Source: Symbiodinium natans
Lineage: Eukaryota; Sar; Dinophyceae; Suessiales; Symbiodiniaceae
Direction of reading: 5' to 3'
Assembly: GCA_905221605.1 (NCBI GenBank)
Contig: CAJNDS010000197.1
Location: 1 to 64,000 of the forward strand
DNA length: 64,000 nucleotides
The notes under the pieces are model-generated. The model had not been told where the DNA came from. It ran no database searches and saw nothing but the letters and a program-made list of their open reading frames with translations. Of the stretch, positions 52,159 to 63,752 are shown piece by piece. The translations under genes were made by a program, and so were the position numbers. Position 1 is the first letter of the stretch; every line of letters begins with the position of its first letter.

Positions 52159-53295
52159 AAGCCCATAGGGCGGATTTAGCAAGTCGGAGGGCTACGGTTT
52201 AAGTCTTAGCATCTGCAGAGTTGCCAGAGGCCTAAACCCCGAAGCCCAACATCAAGGCTAAACTCCAAGCCCCAAACCCTGCAAACTGGAGCACTAAATG
52301 ACTGAGGACATGCTGGCAAGTTGCAATAGGGGGGGCGGAATTATCCCCCCCCCCCCCACCCCCCCCCAGCCACCCCACCCAAGAAACCGAAGGAAACCAC
52401 GCGGCGAGATACGCGCCGCGCTCCAACTACCTCGGCACAGCCTGGAAAAACCTGCAACGCGAGAAAGGAGTTGGCGGCGGTCGTCAGCGTGGCCATGCCG
52501 AACATGAATCCTTCGGTCAAGGTCAGTAGTGGAGCATTGGGCATCTAGTGTTGTCCTGCAACTTGCACCCTTGCAGGACTCGCCGCTGGATGCCCCCTCG
52601 GATCTCAATGCGTGGCCGTTCTGCATTGTGCCATTGTGCCGATACTGCTTTTGCATGCGTTTGCTGCATTTCCACGATAAACTTCTTGGCTAGTTAGTAG
52701 AAGCTTCAAGGCCTATGACCGCCCAGGATGGTTCGAGATCACGCCAACCCTTATCGCTAGCCTCCCATGTTGATCACCTTTGATTTTTGGCCGAACGGCC
52801 TAAGCTAAAGCCAACTTCAAACCCAAGCCCTGCACACCAGATCTAGTAAAAGCGGGTCCCCGAAATGGTTTGGATGAGGTTGTATGTGTTACAAGCGACG
52901 ATCCCCCTGAGCCCCAACCGAGTCGTTAAGAACTGGGATTGCCTCGTCGGACTCTTGTTCTTGCAGTTTAGTGTTAAATAGAAGAAGTGCACGGATTCGG
53001 GTGTCTCCCGGACTAGCCAGGAAAATGCATGAGAACACACATTGCTGTGCTCAAGGTACCGGGCGTTGCTCGCAGACAAGCTCAAAGCGGCCCTGTACGG
53101 GGCAGCTCGGCATCCACAAGTGGCCTCAGGGCCAAGCTTGTGGGGTCCAGGTACTTCTCGGAGCGTCTTTGAGGGGTCGACATATGCCTTCTACAGACCC
53201 TAGGCCGTGCAGCACTTCGGATTTGAATTATTGGGACCAGGCCTACTGTATGGCAGCTGTGGCCCAAGGAAATCTCTCCAATCTGGTCCCCCCCC

Positions 53296-54397
53296 ATGCG
53301 TACTTGTGCGGCATGTTGCCGCCTGGGCCTGGTCCTGGCCCTCATAAGCAACGGAGCTGAGGGCTCTGATCTGACCTTGGCTGAGTCACTCGAGCAGGTC
53401 GAGTGTGATGCCGTTCGGGTGGCTGTGAACATGTTGCAGGCGCAGGTTGCGCGGGTCCCAACTACTTCGCGGCTGAAGCCTTGGGACGTATACTGGTACT
53501 TGGTGGGAACGAACCACAAAGTAGGCACCATCCTGCTTCGTAACGTTGTTGGGCGTATGTTTTTGGTACTTGGTGCCACGTACAGCTGCCAGATGGACTA
53601 TCAGGAAAAAGCTCACCCTGAGGGGATGATTACAGCAGATGGCCTGCACAATTGCAGCGACAGCCCCAATGCCCACATCCGATTCGACAAGGACGTGTGT
53701 CCGGTGAGTCTGAGGATTGTGCGGAAGCTCGCTGGCGGTTTTATGCGTGGTTTGGTCATGATCAGGGACCCCGCGACGATCCTGGCGTCGGCTTACTGCT
53801 ACCACCACCGTGGCGAGGAGTATGGGTTGCAGCCAAAAGAGGACAGGAAGCAGTGGCCCTGGCCTGGCATCATGTTGATGGGCCCCAAAGAGGGCATGGC
53901 GGCTATCTCCGATGGCATGTTTGGAGTGATGGACTGCCTGACAGAGTCCGCGGAGGTTGCAGGTAACGATACAATGTTAGTCCGGTATGAAGACATCACG
54001 CGGTCCTCTGAGGACTTTGACAGGACGGTAGGAGACATGACAAAGTTCCTCTTCGGAGAGCTGGCCACCCCTGAGGAGCACCTGCAGATGCTGGTGGAAG
54101 CCCGAAAAGAGGACCTCCATCGCTTCACGGACTCGTACACACAGGAGCACACCAACGATGAAGGCTGCGAGCAACAGGCCTTGGCCGTGCTGCCTTCGCT
54201 CCCAGAAGTGCATGCTCAGATCAAGGACGCTCAATTGACTAAGTTTCAGAAGGTATGCTCGTTTTATGTACATGAATTGGGCCGAATCGGAGTTAGACCG
54301 ACCAGTAAACCAGTGCCAGTAGCATCCATCACCTCATGACCTGTCTCCCTGTTTGCAGGAGTATCAGCGTCGCCTGGGGTACCGTTCAGACTTGTGA
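53296..54397 (+). CDS. Sulfotransferase-like protein with signal peptide, two exons
   Basis: Predicted PAPS-dependent sulfotransferase of 331 residues. Exon 1 is 53296-54252 (319 codons), exon 2 is 54359-54397. The 106-nt GT-AG intron (GTATGC...TTTGCAG) lies between codons; reading through it would add an unrelated tail ending at 54339, whereas splicing gives KFQK joined to EYQRRLGYRSDL, a plausible family-type C-terminus. Motifs: signal peptide at 1-23, a 5'-phosphosulfate-type loop at 70-82 (VGTNHKVGTILLR, with Lys75), and a 3'-phosphate-type motif at 155-169 (MIRDPATILASAYCY, Arg157 and Ser165). The family moves sulfate from PAPS to sugars or other acceptors, usually in the Golgi. The acceptor is unknown here. 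The gene stands alone, more than 3 kb from any other credible coding sequence. Confidence 0.7.
54253..54358 (+). other. Intron of the sulfotransferase-like gene
   Basis: 106 nt, begins GTATGC and ends CTCCCTGTTTGCAG before GAG. Phase 0. Inferred from the frame and protein end, not from transcripts. Confidence 0.7.
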
Positions 54398-56930
54398 GAT
54401 GCCCTGCGGAGGACTTGGCTCCCGCTGGTTTAACGTGATTTGAATGTGATGATAAAGTGATTCTGGTGTAAATCAGAGGCAAACCGATCAGGGGCGGATG
54501 TCGCACAGCCTCCGGCAAAGGCCGTCGAAGCCTCCCTGCCGTCGTCGAGGTCCAGGCTTTCGTGCCCTTGCCTTTACTGAAGCAGCGCAGATGCAAAGCG
54601 CTGTGGAGCGCAGCAAAGCGCGGTGGAGCGCAAGCGCAGCCAAAGCGCCGTGCAAGTGCACGCAGAGCGGTGACACCGGATTCCGAAGCAACACCAGCAA
54701 AAGGCACCAACGAATCGCCGAATCGACGTTTCAAGGGGGCTGTCCTTCAGTGTCCGGTGGTTGCTCAACCGACTTCAGCCCGTTCAGCCTCTGTAAGGGC
54801 GTCTTTCTCACTCTTAGAGTCTTACAGGTCGATGCAGGAAATTGCAAGGAATTCAACATGAATCCAGGAACCGACAAAGGGACGCCAAAAAACACAAAAT
54901 GACTTGGGCCTTTTGCTGCCACTTGCGTAGAAGGCATCCCTGGCTGGGGCAACCACCATCGTTGTCCCGGGCGTGGGCTGCGGCGTTTTCAAAAATGATC
55001 CCAGCCGCTTGTCATTACTGGTCTGTGATTTGGCAGGTAGTGGGGTTGGCAGCTGTTTTAAGCAGAGAGAGTAGGCTTGGAGTGCCTGGGCAGGTGTAGA
55101 GCTTTGAGTTGGATGTTGTTGTTGCAGGTTGTGCAGTTTGATGCATGGAACTTAGCATGGGAAGAGGCCATTTTAGGCACCGAAAGTTTTGCGGTCTTGT
55201 GCTCTGCTCGAGAAGGTCAGGGCGACAGCAATTTATGCCCTTTCCTGCAATTCCCCGTGCTTCCCTTCTCCCCTCTGGCATGTCGTCCGTGAAGATGCAG
55301 TGCGCTACAATCTACAAATTCCGACCTACTCTGACCTTTAGGGCCCCTTTGAGAGGTGACGTCGGCGCAGCACTGGCAGAGGCCATCCGCTCCGCAGGCG
55401 CAGGGCTCCGCGAGGCGGGTGAACCTTGCCAAAGGTTCATAATTCCCACAAACTCCCTTTAAACGGGAGGTGTGCGTCTTAACTTTAGGTAACGTCACCC
55501 TCGTTTTTGGAGGTACAAGGGATGCACTGACAGTGGGTACTTCAGGGTCCGGCGTAATGGGCCGCCGCTCTCCAACAAAGACAATGCGAACACACTTTGC
55601 GAGCCAACGGAAGTTGCACACCTTTACCCAGCCCCAAGCACCCCTCGACTCTTACCTTGAAGGTGGTCCTGGCGGGGGTCCCACAATCCATGGCTTCGGC
55701 GGCTGCTGCGCCACTGGGCCAGCGCCTGTGAGAGGGCAGCAGTTCCCACACAGCAGAGTCTTGGACCTCACTGTCTCCCGGGGCAGCCTTTGAAGGGTCA
55801 ATAAAACAGGCGCCGTGCGCAGTGCACATTTTGTTCAGTCGAGGATTTAGAGGAGTGTTTAGAGGTCTGGTCCACCAGTAGGGTTCGGCTGCATTCCGTG
55901 CCATCCAGTGCCTGTCCCTGGCAACCCGTAACCTGGGGCGTGTAAAGCGCGGTGCATGAAAGGGGCGGGGGGCGCGGTGGCAGCACCGGAGCAGAGTCCG
56001 CCTCGGACCCAATGTCTCGCAGTTGCCGCGCAAGTTTTCGCATCAGGAGCCACGGGTCGTGGACAGCGGGGATGCTCTCAAGAAGCCGGTCCTGGTCGTC
56101 GCAAGTGCGCCGGAGCTGGCGCGCGACGAAATCGCATGCAGCCAGTGCCGACCAAGAAGGGCAGTAAGCCCGTCCTTCGGCTTGGAGAGCGGCTCTGGCA
56201 CCCTGCGCTGCGCAGGCAGGGCGCGGTGTCTACCGGCTGCTCCAACGTAGGTCTGCGCCGCGTCCGGGCATGTCCGGGCATCGCGCATGAATCGCTGGCG
56301 GTCCCGGTTTGCAGCTTTTGGCAAGGGTGACGACTGGGCTGCTGCTCGCAAGGTTGCCTGTTTGCCGCGCCGAGCCTGGGAGGTTTCGACCTATTAACAG
56401 CTGAATGGGCAGCGCCGGCAGCATACTGGGCGGCGTGGGCAGATGCGCTCCCGGTGTTGCGCCAATGTTACCCCGACGCAGCAGGCCGGCTCGTGCGCGA
56501 GCTCGAGGCCGCACCATCGTCACCTTGCCTGCGCGCAGCCGCGGAGGCGGCGCGCCAGGGAGAGGCGCTGACGTCCCAGCAGCTGAGGGCAACTCGGCCT
56601 CGGAAACCCTGTTTGGCAGCGACATGCCGTTCTCGCACTTCAAACTTTTTTTCGAGAACGCGCGTTGCTTCCGGCCTTGTCTCCTGCCGCTCAAGCCCTC
56701 CTCCAATCTCAATCCGGTCCGCTTGCCACGATATACCTTCGGATGCGGCGTCCACCCTCGCGCCCGATCTCATGCACGTCGATGCGGCGCCGCTTTCGCT
56801 TGCCCCCCGCTCGCGGAGCTGCAGTGTGGCGCGGAAGGCCGACACGGTTGTGGGGCTGAGGTCGGTGCATATGGAGACCACCACCTCGCTGCCCCCGCAC
56901 AGGTCTGCTGCCTCGACGGGGATTCCTTGC
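54398..56930. other. No supported gene; possible exon remnants
   Basis: Short repeat of AAAGCGC and GTGGAGCGCA words at 54,590-54,650. A plus-strand piece near 55,295-55,462 (ALAEAIRSAGAGLREAG) and a minus-strand piece near 56,000-56,351 (GRHWLHAISSRA, TRTGFLRASPLS) look protein-like and may be exon or retroelement remnants, but I cannot assign them. Confidence 0.3.
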
Positions 56931-56939
56931 GGAGAGGGC

Positions 56940-57462
56940 GTGGGTTAATTCAGGTCGCTCGTGAGGCAGTCGGTCCGCAGGGCCGGGTCGTGCCGCAGCA
57001 GTGGCTGTCGCCCACCACAGCGGCGCACATCCATGCCGACGACCGTCGCCGCCTCGACGTCGTCTACTGCGGAACAACGACCTTCGAGGCCTTGTGCTGT
57101 GATGCAACGCTGGTGTTCTCGCTCACTCGTGCCCGGGGCCGACGCCCGGGCGGCGGTCACGCTGTTGCGGCGCGCAGGCGCAAAGTCGCACGCTACCTGG
57201 AGCTCACGCGTGGAGGGCCTCGACGGCCGGTTGTCCTGGCTGCTGCAATTCCTCCGCACCCTGCTCCGGCTCCGCGTCCAGCGCGCACCACCACCCTCGC
57301 GCACCGGCGCGGCGCTGGTGGAGTTTGCCGAGCGGTCGCCAGCTCCGCGATTGGCGTGTGCTCCATGCTGCCGCTGCCTGGTGCGCCAGACACGCTCCCG
57401 TTGGGTGACGTGCTCGACCTCGCGAGTGCGAGTGCCCCAAGTCGGCTGCCGCTTCGTTAGCA
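56940..57462 (+). pseudogene. Retroelement C-terminal domain fragment, frameshifted
   Basis: The plus strand carries AREAVGPQGRVVPQQWLS, RRRLDVVYCGTTT and ALCCDATLVFSLTR, then moves to another frame for LLQFLRTLLRLRVQRAPPP, and returns to the first frame for LGDVLDLASASAPSRLPLR. From memory this series is the C-terminal nuclease-like region found after the reverse transcriptase in many dinoflagellate LINE-like elements. Two compensating frameshifts and loss of everything upstream make it a dead fragment. A second scrap of the same start motif lies at 62,873-62,932. Confidence 0.6.
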
Positions 57463-58740
57463 CTCCGTCGGAGTCGGAGGCGGACGCGCGGAGGAGCAGA
57501 GAAAAACAAATCAAGCTTGGAACCATCGAGTGCAGCCGCGTACAGTCTGTACATTTTTCGTTAACGATTTCCACATGATAATGCTGCAGCGGGTGTCGTG
57601 CGCTTACTGGGAGCAAAACTCCGTCGCTGGACGGCCCTGGCAGCGCTCTGCGGGCCCACGCGCAGACTCTCCTCGAGTCTTCGAGCTGCCAGTCCACCGC
57701 GTTGCTGGACGCCAAAAGGCGCGAAAAACAAAATAACGGGCGGATTCATTTATCGCTGTGCCCTGCGGGGTGACTCCGCAAAACACGCGCTATTTCACGG
57801 TTCCATCCTACTCTCACGATGCTATCCCAAAATATCCCAAAAAAGGTATAGAGAGCAAACCTTTCCTATCATTGTCATGTTTTGGGTCTTGTGTGCCCTC
57901 GGGATGCCGGTTCTGGGCTGACATGTTGGGCTACCTATGGCTGCTTGCTGTGCCCGGGGTTATGCTATGCAACGTGATGCTGATGCAGGCGTGGCGCCAC
58001 AAACGATTGAAGCTCCCTTTCACTCGGACAATAAAAAGCCTCGGTAGGCAAAAATACAACCTTAGTGCGTGTGCTGCTGGATCTCTGCCCAACGTTGGTT
58101 GGGTACCGCAAAGAGGAAACTGCACTACCCTCAAGGCCTTGTCGTGACCTAATGGGCTTTAAAAGCGATCTGCAACACGTTCACAGGCTCGATAACATAG
58201 CCGTTGAAGCATGACTGAAAACTAACTCGGTCACAGGGCTCCGTCCTACGCTACAGCTCGGACAGTTTGCATCAATTACTACGTCTTACGGACTACTCAA
58301 AAGATGAGACTCATGGAAAACCAGTCCACGTAGATTTTCACAGAGTCACCAAAACGCTGCAAGGATCTGGGGGTTACAGTTCATCATCTTCTCATAACTG
58401 CAAACTCTGTCCTTCCTCGCCATGACTGCGAGAGCCTGCGTGCTCCTTGGGAAATGTCGTCTAGGATGTAGTCTGGATCTTGGCCTTCAAACTGAAACCA
58501 TATCCTCCGTCTACCAGCGAGGCGCGGCGTGTTGCTCCAATTCCTTCAGCTCCCGCACATGCAGTGTGCCTGGCTTCTGCTCCGTTGTTGCGCAGCTCCG
58601 CGCGCTCAGCACCTGCTGCGCACTGTTCCTCCGGCCGCGATAGCCGAGCACGCACGTGCGCGTGGTCTGGTCGTTTTTTTTTTTTTTTTTTTCCCCCACG
58701 CCTTTTTACGAACGGTCGCCGCGGTCCCTGTGCAAGAAGC
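57463..58740. other. Non-coding stretch with a T18 run
   Basis: No gene seen. A homopolymer of about 18 T at 58,675-58,692 is followed by CCCCC. On the minus strand it is an A tract just downstream of the retroelement pseudogene that ends at 58,748, as expected for a retroposed 3' end. Confidence 0.45.
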
Positions 58741-58747
58741 CTACCAA

Positions 58748-59958
58748 CTACGGGCCGGTTCGAGGCGCCGGGAGGCGGCTTGCGAGCAGTGCGGGGCCAC
58801 CGCGGACCTCAGCGAGGACCTCGTGCAGGTCAGGCGCCTCTCCCGCATCGCAGAGGTCACCCCCAGGCGGCAGCTCCAGGAGGGAGGCCGCATAGGCGCG
58901 CATAGCGGCGACCGCGAGGAAGCCGGACCAGCGCTGGACCCAGCCGGCACTGGCAGCGGCCCGGAGCGGCGGCGGGAGGCTGGAAGCGCGGTGCCGCGCG
59001 AAGTGGCGTAGGAAGGAGGCGGCTTCAGCACCGAAGCGCCCGCCAACCTCGACCCCGACAACGACGAGACGCGCCCGTCGCGCGCTCGCGAGCTCGGGGT
59101 ATGTTTGGCGCCGCTTGCGACGAGCGGCGGCCTGGACTGCCGCGCCAGGGCGTGCGGCGGCGCCCGGCTGCGGCTCGCCGGCCCGCGTAACCGGACTGAC
59201 GATGGTTGCATCAATCGCGAGCTGCGCCCCGTGCCAAGGGGGCAGGCCGTTCGCGACGACCTCAATGCAACGCGCGTCGCTGACAGGAACATCGATGTTC
59301 ATGTCAGCGAGCCTGACGTTGCGTGCAACTCGCGCGCCGCTCTCCCGGCAGATGCGGGAGACCGCGTGCTCAAGTGGGAGGGCTCTGGACGCCAACACAC
59401 CGGACGTCGCACAGGCTGAGCGGTGGTCTCCCAGCGGGTCGAGGCGGCCTGGGCAACGACAGGTGCGCGGCGCCAAGGGGAGCGGCAAGCGCAGCCGTCG
59501 CAGAAGGAGCACCCGGAGGTGGTCGGGGGGCAGGGCGACAGCGGCAGACGTTGGTCATCGGTGTCGGCCCAGCCACTTGCAGCACAAACCGGGCAACGCA
59601 TGTCATCCGGAGTGTCGGACTGGGCACGCTGCTGCGCGAGACACGCGAGGTGCAAACGGTGGCGGGCGCATGTTGGGTGGAGGACTGCGGATGCCTCGCC
59701 TGTGGCTGTGAGGTCCATAGGGTCCAGGCAAATGGCACACAGGTCGGCTGCTGGGAGAGCGGGCGGTGGGTTGAGGGAGAGGTCCGACTCTCGTGGGGTG
59801 TTGGGGGGCGTGTCGTCCAGCACCGTTACAACAGAAGCCGCGCCTCCTGCATTGCCAAGGCCGGCGGCTGCCGAGGGGGGCGCGCTGCCACCTGGCACGG
59901 CGTGGACAGGAGGGCTGCGGCGGGAGGTGGGAGAGGCATCACGCGAACGCCTGGACAT
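58748..59958 (-). pseudogene. RING-H2 plus nuclease-like C-terminal part of a retroelement, frameshifted
   Basis: Starting from the ATG at 59958 the minus strand encodes a Pro/Ala-rich leader, then a RING-H2 finger at 59739-59584: C-x2-C, then C-x2-H-x2-H-x2-C, then C-x2-C (CAIC, CARHRLHLAC, CPVC). Near 59,470 the coding frame changes. The second frame carries a Cys/His knuckle (CRCPGRLDPLGDHRSAC), ARNVRLADMN, EVVANGLPPWHGAQLAID and a helical end (WSGFLAVAAMRAYAASLLE). I know the second part as a very frequent dinoflagellate retroelement C-terminus; the D/E-rich core resembles a PD-(D/E)xK nuclease (inference). An A-rich tract follows the end on this strand, consistent with retroposition. Confidence 0.6.
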
Positions 59959-60600
59959 ACGGATGTGCAATTGTAGATCTGCGCTGGACCCTGCGCAGGC
60001 GCACGAAACGTTTTGTTGACGGCAACACGACACGCTTTGTTGATCTCACGGGAAAGCAGGCTAGCAGTGTCCGTCGGAGAAGTTTGGTCCAACTGGCCGG
60101 AACACTGGACAGGCAGATGGAGGAGTATTATGCAGCCCGGCAGCGTCAGCGATGCAGGGGCTGCACGGCTGCGCGCGCCAACCACAAAGCTGAGGCCCCG
60201 GCCGGAGGGTACAAAGCGACACCTGTCTGTTTGCTGGCCGCGGCTGCAACACGAGGCGAGGCGCTGCGCACCACCAGCCGCGGCTGCCCAAGGAGCGCCG
60301 GCGGCCACGGGCGGCCTAGCAAGTGGGCCCGGATGGGGGCCACGGCAAGTGTCGAGGAGGCGGACACGGGTGACCGGGAGCAGTGCCGGGCGGTCTCGAC
60401 CGAGGGGGACTGGATGCCGCACAGGGCAGTGCCAGACAGTCCCAAGGGAGGTACCGGATGCTCACACTATGGCGCGGGCTACGGCCCCCCAGCTGCGCAC
60501 CAATCGCCCAGGAGCGGCCAAGCGGCCTCCCAGCTGCACCAACGCGTGCCCAGGGACGACCGCAACAAACCACCTGTTCTGTTTGCTACACTTCGCTCTG
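59959..60600. other. GC-rich stretch between retroelement pieces
   Basis: Several overlapping ORFs on both strands, none convincing; may include more of the element upstream of the RING part. Confidence 0.3.
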
Positions 60601-60639
60601 TGCCTTGAGCTAAAATCTCTACACTTGAGCCAAAATATT

Positions 60640-61490
60640 CGTCTATGGTAACAAATTGGAGACCAATCGCGGCGCTCAAAATCACCTACAAGATCTTTTC
60701 GAAGCTGGTACATGCGAGAATTCAAGATCTACTGGAGCGTGAACAAAGTTGGGATCAAATGGGTTTCCGGTCATTACTTGGAGTGGATCACGCGCTTGCT
60801 GTTCTTGACACGGTTTTGTCCAAAGCTGTGGAGTGAGATTTTGACGTGTGGTGCGCCAGTCTGGATTTGAAAAAGACCTTTGACCGCATCGAGTTCAAAC
60901 CACTTCCCGAAGCATTGCGATGTCAGGGTTTGCCCGACTGCTACAAAAACTTATTGCAAGCATTGTACCGCTCACAATCTGGATCCGTGTAAAAGGGTCC
61001 CCCATTTGACATCCAACGTGGGGTGAAACAAGGTTCCAAGTGGGATGGGCAAAGTTTCGGAAACACCGTCATCTTCTTACACAAACATGTGTCCATCGCA
61101 TTGAGATTGAGATTTTTCGGTACAGTATTGACTCCAACCGTTTTGTTTGGATTGCACGTATTGCCGTTGACTCTGTCACAAATTCATGCGCTGGATGCAT
61201 TGCAACGCCGAATGCGTCGCTCTGTGGTTGGCTGGGTGCGAGTTGCAAACGAAGATTGGCACAGCACTATGAGCCGGAAACACAGACTGACTGCAGCGTT
61301 ACACATACACTGGTCTGGCCAACTTGCACGACGTCAGTACAACTTCACTTTCCAACTGTTGCGAATTCCCAATTGGGCCGCGGCCGTTGTTAAATGGTGT
61401 CCAGAAAGCAACTGGCAAGAACATTTTGCTTTACAACTACATCGTCGACCTGGTCGCCCGACTCCGGAATTTGCAGCCTATGATTTTCCA
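60640..61490 (+). pseudogene. LINE-type reverse transcriptase, internally deleted
   Basis: A single frame gives reverse transcriptase blocks in order: NWRPIAALKITYKIFSKLV and DQMGFRS (RT1/RT2), SLDLKKTFDRIEF (catalytic block A with the first Asp), then RGVKQGSKWD (block B). Next, without the YxDD catalytic block, comes the C-terminal connection-type region (TVLFGLHVLPLT, LDALQRRMRRSVVGWVR). In-frame stops occur at 60834-60836 (TGA) and 60990-60992 (TAA). The missing part lies near 61,050. The element is therefore dead. It lies on the strand opposite to the RING/nuclease remnant next to it. Confidence 0.8.
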
Positions 61491-61655
61491 GCGGTGAATA
61501 CGTGGACTGATCTTGTGCAAGCGGCCGTCGGCACCACTGCCCTTGGCCCGGCGCCCTGCATCTCGGCAGGCTCGGGCTTCGCGCCGCTGCCGCTGGACCG
61601 AGTCCTAGAGCCGGGCGTAAGTGCGGCAACTAGCCGCCTGCCCATGCGGCCTTGA
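61491..61655 (+). pseudogene. End of a retroelement ORF (PLDRVLE...SRLPMRP)
   Basis: Continues the reverse transcriptase frame and ends with AAVGTTALG, APLPLDRVLEPG and ATSRLPMRP-stop. This parallels the end of the fragment at 57,400-57,460 (LGDVLDLASASAPSRLPLR). Suggests that the reverse transcriptase and the nuclease-like C-terminus belong to the same class of element. Confidence 0.55.
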
Positions 61656-62202
61656 GACCACGAGTCAAATGCTGAAACAGCAAATGGGCCGCCGACGCAA
61701 CCCTGGTGTCGCCCGTGCGATGCGATGGCAGCCCCCAAGCTGGAGCGCCTGAGGGGATGGGGTCGCACTTGCGGTGGCGCAGTGCCGCAAGCTCGCACGG
61801 GATCGCGAGCTCACCCGCGAGGGCCCACATCGCTTATGCGTTCTAGCCGCTGAAATCGTGGGGTGCTGAAACGACGAGTCCCAACGTCTAGTGCAGCGCC
61901 TCATCGCACTGCGCGTCCGCCGGGCCCAATGACCTGGGACCTCGTAAGAGGATCAGCAGATTGCCACGTTGCATAAAACCTACCTGCTAGCACTGCCTGC
62001 CAATACACCCACTACTCGGAGCAAGGTCCTCCATCAATGGGGAAATACGCTTCCACGATGCTCGCGTCTCCGCCCGAGCGTCTCCTCCCGCATTCATGGA
62101 AAAGGCACAAGCGCAACAAAGACTACGCAGGAGGAAACAGGGTGCACGCCTGCGCTGGGACTGCGCTGTTGGCACTGGTGGGTAGGTTTTCCTTGAGAGC
62201 TC

Positions 62203-62400
62203 TTGAAACCCAAAACCCGCGAGGCGCCGGCGCAGTTACGCGCCGCAGCGGCACGCCCACTTCACAGCTGGACCGGCCTTCTCGCCGTCGCAGCGCAGCG
62301 AGCCTTGGCCTGCTCCCTGCTCGAACTCCCGATGGCAGGAGCGGACGGGCGTGATGGAGCGGAACTGTTGGGTGACCTCCTGGCGGACGCGAGGGCCACG
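62203..62400 (+). pseudogene. Short retroelement C-terminal fragment
   Basis: Encodes HSWTGLLAVAAQRALACSLL and ELLGDLLADARA, matching WSGFLAVAAMRAYAASLLE and LHEVLAEVR near the end of the minus-strand pseudogene at 58.7-59.5 kb. Opposite orientation, so a separate insertion. Confidence 0.6.
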
Positions 62401-62872
62401 GAGAACGTGCCGGCAAGCCTGTCCGAGGAACAAAAGGAAAAACCTGGAGCTTTGGCTTGGCCGGCGTGGCGGAGCAATGGGGAGGAAACTGTCGTATTGT
62501 TTTGCTCCCGGCGGAGGACGCGCCCATGCACGTTGGGACTTCATGGCGGAAAGGAAAGTCACCGCGTGACCTTTAGGCTTGCTGTCCTCGGTTGCCGTGT
62601 GGGCAGTCGAGGCGCTCCAGTTGCCAGTATAGGCATGTGTGCCACAGAGGGCCGCCGGGTCCCCATGGGTGCAAGAATTGCACGTTGTGTGCTCGGAACC
62701 AACCGCGTCTTGCTGCCCTCCTTGCCTTGCCCCACCTTTTTCGGTGCGTTTACAGTCTGGCCTTTCTCATGGCCATACCCCAGGACCCACTCCACGCTGG
62801 CCCCTGTGTTTCCGGTGCCTGCCACTGCGGCTCGCCACGTGCTGTTACGGCGGAGGGTGTGGGTTCCCATGG

Positions 62873-62932
62873 GTCCGCGTCGCACGTGAGGTTGTTGGTC
62901 CGAATTGCCAAGTGGTGCCCCAGCGGTGGCTG
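62873..62932 (+). pseudogene. Scrap of a retroelement motif
   Basis: VAREVVGPNCQVVPQRWL, similar to VAREAVGPQGRVVPQQWL at 56,955-57,010. Too short to classify further. Confidence 0.5.
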
Positions 62933-63372
62933 CGCGCTTTTTGCTTTTGAACTTTGGTGGGTTTTGTATGCGCGTACAGGGTGTCGAGGCCCGCCTTGCC
63001 GGAAAACACATTTTCATGTCATGGTATAGGAGATGTTGCGCAGGCATCGGACAGGGATTGCAGCAGTGTTGGAAATCGATTGTCCAGGAGATTCGCCAAT
63101 TAGTTTGATGCACATTGTGAGGCGCAATGACGCTGGATCAAGGAAGGGACTAAGTTGAATGACATATGGAAAAACGTACAATATCCAAGCCGAAAACCTC
63201 CAGGCCCCAACAATGCGGTTTGAACCGCACCCTGGTTAGCCGGCGCTGGTTGACTAACCCGTGCCATCGTCTACAATGCAAGAACGTAGGGAATCATTTT
63301 TCATACACACATATAGTTGTATGTATACATATGCGTATATACATGTGCAAAATGGCATTGTTTTGTCGTTAG
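62933..63372. other. Non-coding stretch
   Basis: No gene seen. A TA/CA-rich stretch (about 63,303-63,345) precedes a possible splice acceptor at 63,372. Confidence 0.4.
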
Positions 63373-63752
63373 CCCAAACGTATGCTGTAGCAGTGCCTCC
63401 ACATTCGCCTGCGCCGAATTTCATGCTGGCTGGGAGTTCTACTGTGAATGGCACAGTCCAGCACGCAATGATGGACGACGGCAATGAGCATGGCTCCAGT
63501 TTGCACAGCCGCTTGAAGACGGAGTTCGACGAAGTCATGAGTACCAGCATGCAGCGTCGTTTATCACGTCTTCGGGAGGAAGTGGATGTGCTTTTCAGTA
63601 CATTGCAGACTGGTACCACGCCCAACGGCTGTGGTAGCCACAAGCAAGCTGCAAGCGCTTCGTCTGCTTCTGCTACGGCTGGGCCGGACACTAAACCGCT
63701 CTGTGAAACGGTTGCCAAAGCTATGCGCCGTGCCAACAAGTGCCGTGGCTAA
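63373..63752 (+). CDS. Possible 3' exon of an unknown protein
   Basis: Not recognised. After an AG at 63371-63372 the plus strand is open for about 126 codons, starting AQTYAVAVPPHSPAPNFML (first base from an upstream exon). A charged helical segment follows (SLHSRLKTEFDEV, MQRRLSRLREEVDVLFSTLQ) that could form a coiled coil, then a Ser/Ala-rich linker and a basic end (AMRRANKCRG-stop). The composition is protein-like and unlike the surrounding repeats, but no upstream exon was identified. The minus strand over the same stretch is also open and is probably a shadow. Confidence 0.35.

Larger units (their letters stand above)
49475..53295. other. Gene-poor stretch with decayed telomere-like repeats
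   Basis: No supported gene. A plus-strand ORF at 49639-50136 (165 codons) has no domain and an ordinary composition. Telomere-like clusters are listed separately. A C-rich run at about 52,343-52,370 precedes ACCCAAGAAACC. Low-quality ORFs overlap on both strands between 50,250 and 50,850. Confidence 0.45.

Noticed and set aside
58480..59711. Plus-strand ORFs over the RING/nuclease pseudogene
   Set aside because: They are shadows of the high-GC minus-strand coding sequence, which carries the recognisable motifs.
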